From the NCBI GenBank assembly GCA_029961685.1, contig JARWKL010000001.1, forward strand, positions 29,710,295-29,774,294: a stretch of DNA of 64,000 bases, written 5' to 3'. The translations under genes and the position numbers were made by a program. The notes below the pieces were generated by a model. It was not told the origin of the DNA and did no database searches. It was given only the letters and a program-made list of their open reading frames with translations. Below, piece after piece: positions 61,930 through 64,000 of this stretch; within the stretch, counting starts at the first letter, position 1, and every line of letters begins with the position of its first letter. The DNA is from Aristolochia californica. Lineage: Eukaryota > Streptophyta > Magnoliopsida > Piperales > Aristolochiaceae.

Positions 61930-63400
61930 TACATCTCGTAAACAAAAAATGAGATAAAAGGCAAATAGATCACAAAACAATAAAAAATTTAGAGTTTATG
62001 CATGGAAAGAATTTAAATCAGTAAAAATGTAAGTAAAGAAAATTTATTCACACGCCACTATTGAACACAAAAGTTTTGTTATCCAAGTTTGGGAAATTCC
62101 ACTAGTTCAACCCTAATAGCTTGGAATTTTATAAGAAGGAGATTTTTCTACACATGCTTTAACAAATAGATACACATGCTTGAAACACATTAAAGATGCA
62201 TATGACCTATGGATCCAAACCTTTTAAAGAGAATAACATTAAATTCTCAAGTGAACGTGCGGTGGGATATTTACCCGAGTCAAACAAGAAATTATTTTGC
62301 TCATTTACAAAAATATGACCTAGCGATCATAGATGATTATAAAGTGATTTAACATGTGTAACGGGCTATATTTTTGTAAGGAATGACTTATGGATTGGTA
62401 GTCAACACTGAGTTAAAAATCCCCCGCCTCCCCTTTTCACAACGATTGCAAAACTTCATATATAGAAACTAAAAAGATTTTACAATCCCTAAAAATTAAA
62501 GATACTTTTTGGAATAATCTCTCTCTACATTTGTGCATTGTGCATTTCCATTTTATATGTATACTTTTTTCTTAAATCAAAATTTCAGTTTTCACTTTCC
62601 CTACATCTCGTGAACCAAAAAAGAGGCAAAAGGCAAATAGATCACAAAACAATAAAAAATTTAGAGTTTATGTATGGAAAGAATTTAAATCAGTAAAAAT
62701 GTAAGTAAAGAAAATTTATTCACACGCCACTATTGAACACAAAAGTTTTGTTATCTACATTTGGGAAATTCCACTAGTTCAACCCTAATAGTTCGGAATT
62801 TTATCAGAAAGAGATTTTTCTACACATGTTTTAAAAAATGGATATGCATGCTTGAAACGTGTTAAAGATCCAAATGACCTATGGATCCAAACCTTTTAAA
62901 GAGAATAACATTAAATTCTCAAGTGAACATGCGGTTGGATATTTACCCGAGTCAAACAAGAAATTATTTTGCTCATTTACAAAAATATGACCTAGCGATC
63001 ATAGATGATTATAAAGTGATTTAACATGCGTAACGGGCTATATTTTTGTAAGGAATGACTTATGGATTGGTAGTCAACACTGAGTTAAAAATCCCCCGCC
63101 TCCCCCTTTTCACGACGATTGCAAAACTTCATATATAGAAACTAAAAAGATTTTACAATCCCTAAAAATTAAAGATACTTTTTGGAATAATCTCTCTCTA
63201 CATTTGTGCATTGTGCATTTCCATTTTATATGTATACTTTTTTCTTAAATCAAAATTTCAGTTTTCACTTTCCCTACATCTCGTGAACCAAAAAAGAGGC
63301 AAAAGGCAAATAGATCACAACAAAATGAAAATTTTGGAGTTTATGTATGGAAAGAATTTAAAGCAATAAACAAATGTAAGTAAAGAAAATTTACTCACAC
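61930..63400. repeat. Run of near-identical adjacent monomers
   Basis: Neighbouring monomers here resemble each other more than anything else. cacgccactattgaacac occurs at 62.05 and 62.72 kb, gacctagcgatcatagatga at 62.32 and 62.99 kb, caaaacttcatatatagaa at 62.45 and 63.12 kb, and tcgtgaaccaaaaaagaggc at 62.61 and 63.28 kb. Each pair is 672-673 bp apart. This is single-monomer amplification, unlike the multi-monomer units elsewhere. Confidence 0.85.
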
Positions 63401-63634
63401 ACCACAAATGAACACAAAAGTTTTGTTATCTACATTTGGGAAATACCACTAGTTCAACCCTAATAGTTCGGAATTTTATCAGAAAGAGATTTTTCTACAC
63501 ATGTTTGAAAAAATGGATATGCATGCTTGAAACGTGTTAAAGATCCAAATGACCTATGGATCCAAACCTTTTAAAGAGAGTAACATTAAATTCTAAAGTG
63601 AACATGCGGTTGGATATTTACCTGAGTCAAACAA

Positions 63635-63665
63635 GAAATTATTCTTGCCCACTCACTTAAAAATC
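63635..63665. other. Deletion junction removing a monomer anchor
   Basis: The text reads aattattcttgcccactcac then ttaaaaatcccccgcctcc. It skips from the ttgcccatttac region straight into the cactcagttaaaaatcc region, losing roughly 110 bp that include the anchor. Short shared text (cccac / cactca) at the junction fits replication slippage or end-joining. Confidence 0.78.
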
Positions 63666-64000
63666 CCCCGCCTCCCCCTTTTCCCAACGTCTGCAGAACC
63701 TGATATATAAAAACTAAAAAGAGTTTAAAATCCCTAAAAATTACAGACACTTTTTGGAATGATCTCTCTCTACATTTGTGCATTGTAAATTTCTATTTTA
63801 GATGGATACTTTTTTCTTAAATCATAACTTGAGTTTCCACTTTCCCTTTATCACGTAAACAAAAATAGGGATAAAAGACAAAATGATCGCAAAAAAATGA
63901 AAATTTCAGAGTTTATGTATGGAAATAATTTATAGCAATAACAAATGTAAGTAAAGAAAATTTGTTCACACACGACAAATGAACACAAAAGATTTGTTAT

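Larger units (their letters stand above)
43752..64000. repeat. Satellite array, right block (subfamily B monomers)
   Basis: Monomer anchors fall at 43882, 44290, 44965, 45636, 46310, 46984, 47640, 48267, 48940, 49594, 50268, 50941, 51616, 52285, 52958, 53630, 54304, 54979, 55664, 56334, 57006, 57679, 58350, 59025, 59700, 60374, 61046, 61712, 62385 and 63057. A last monomer near 63.65 kb has lost its anchor. All diagnostic sites are B-type. No gene, RNA gene or further mobile element is seen. Open frames of up to 96 codons follow the HOR copies and show no domain. The array runs off the window end, so its true length is unknown. Confidence 0.97.

Noticed and set aside
1..64000. CRISPR-like repeat-spacer organisation
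   Set aside because: The unit is about 673 bp and is repetitive throughout, with no short repeat alternating with unique spacers. The setting is a plant nuclear genome.
1..64000. Calling this array centromeric
   Set aside because: HOR structure and a chromovirus insertion are compatible with centromere, pericentromere or subtelomere. No CENP-B-box-like motif was evident to me, and only CENH3 ChIP or cytology could decide.

Overview
The window is nuclear plant heterochromatin: AT-rich, with no recognisable host gene, tRNA or rRNA. About 56 kb of the 64 kb is one tandem satellite with a modal monomer of 672-675 bp. I count 83 monomers by a conserved anchor (gacttatggatt or close variants), plus two whose anchor is deleted. 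A plant source is supported by a Ty3/gypsy chromovirus primed from an initiator-Met tRNA-type site and by plant telo-box motifs in its LTRs. I cannot name the species.

Layout: (1) 1-18535, satellite array. From 1 to about 17.68 kb it is subfamily A; from there rightward it is subfamily B. (2) 18536-24732, a 6.2-kb Ty3/gypsy chromovirus on the minus strand, with LTRs of 907 and 909 bp, a 5-bp target duplication (AAATC), a tRNA-Met primer site, and broken gag and pol. (3) 24733-42347, subfamily B satellite. (4) 42348-43751, a 1,404-bp TG...CA insertion with a 5-bp target duplication (ACGTG) and no internal domain, best read as a solo LTR. (5) 43752-64000, subfamily B satellite to the window end.

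The satellite is not a simple head-to-tail array. It is a patchwork of local higher-order repeats (HORs) of different multiplicity: 3-mer (1.7-5.8 kb), 5-mer (6.6-17.7 kb, 3.3 copies), 2-mer (split by the chromovirus), 4-mer (28.7-33.9 kb), 3-mer (46.3-50.3 kb), 5-mer (50.9-57.7 kb) and a 1-mer run (61.9-63.4 kb). One segment of about 1.3 kb at 37.1 kb has its closest visible relative about 21.9 kb away. Most monomers keep a TATA-like box, a consensus-like splice donor, an acceptor-like site and a C-rich block that has expanded to 11, 21 and 33 C in three monomers.

The only protein-coding content is the dead chromovirus, which has frameshifts and stops in gag, a frameshift at the reverse-transcriptase catalytic box, and two stops before integrase. 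Short open frames of 60-113 codons inside the satellite look like chance consequences of the repeat sequence. I see no evidence for a novel gene system; the interest lies in the repeat architecture.
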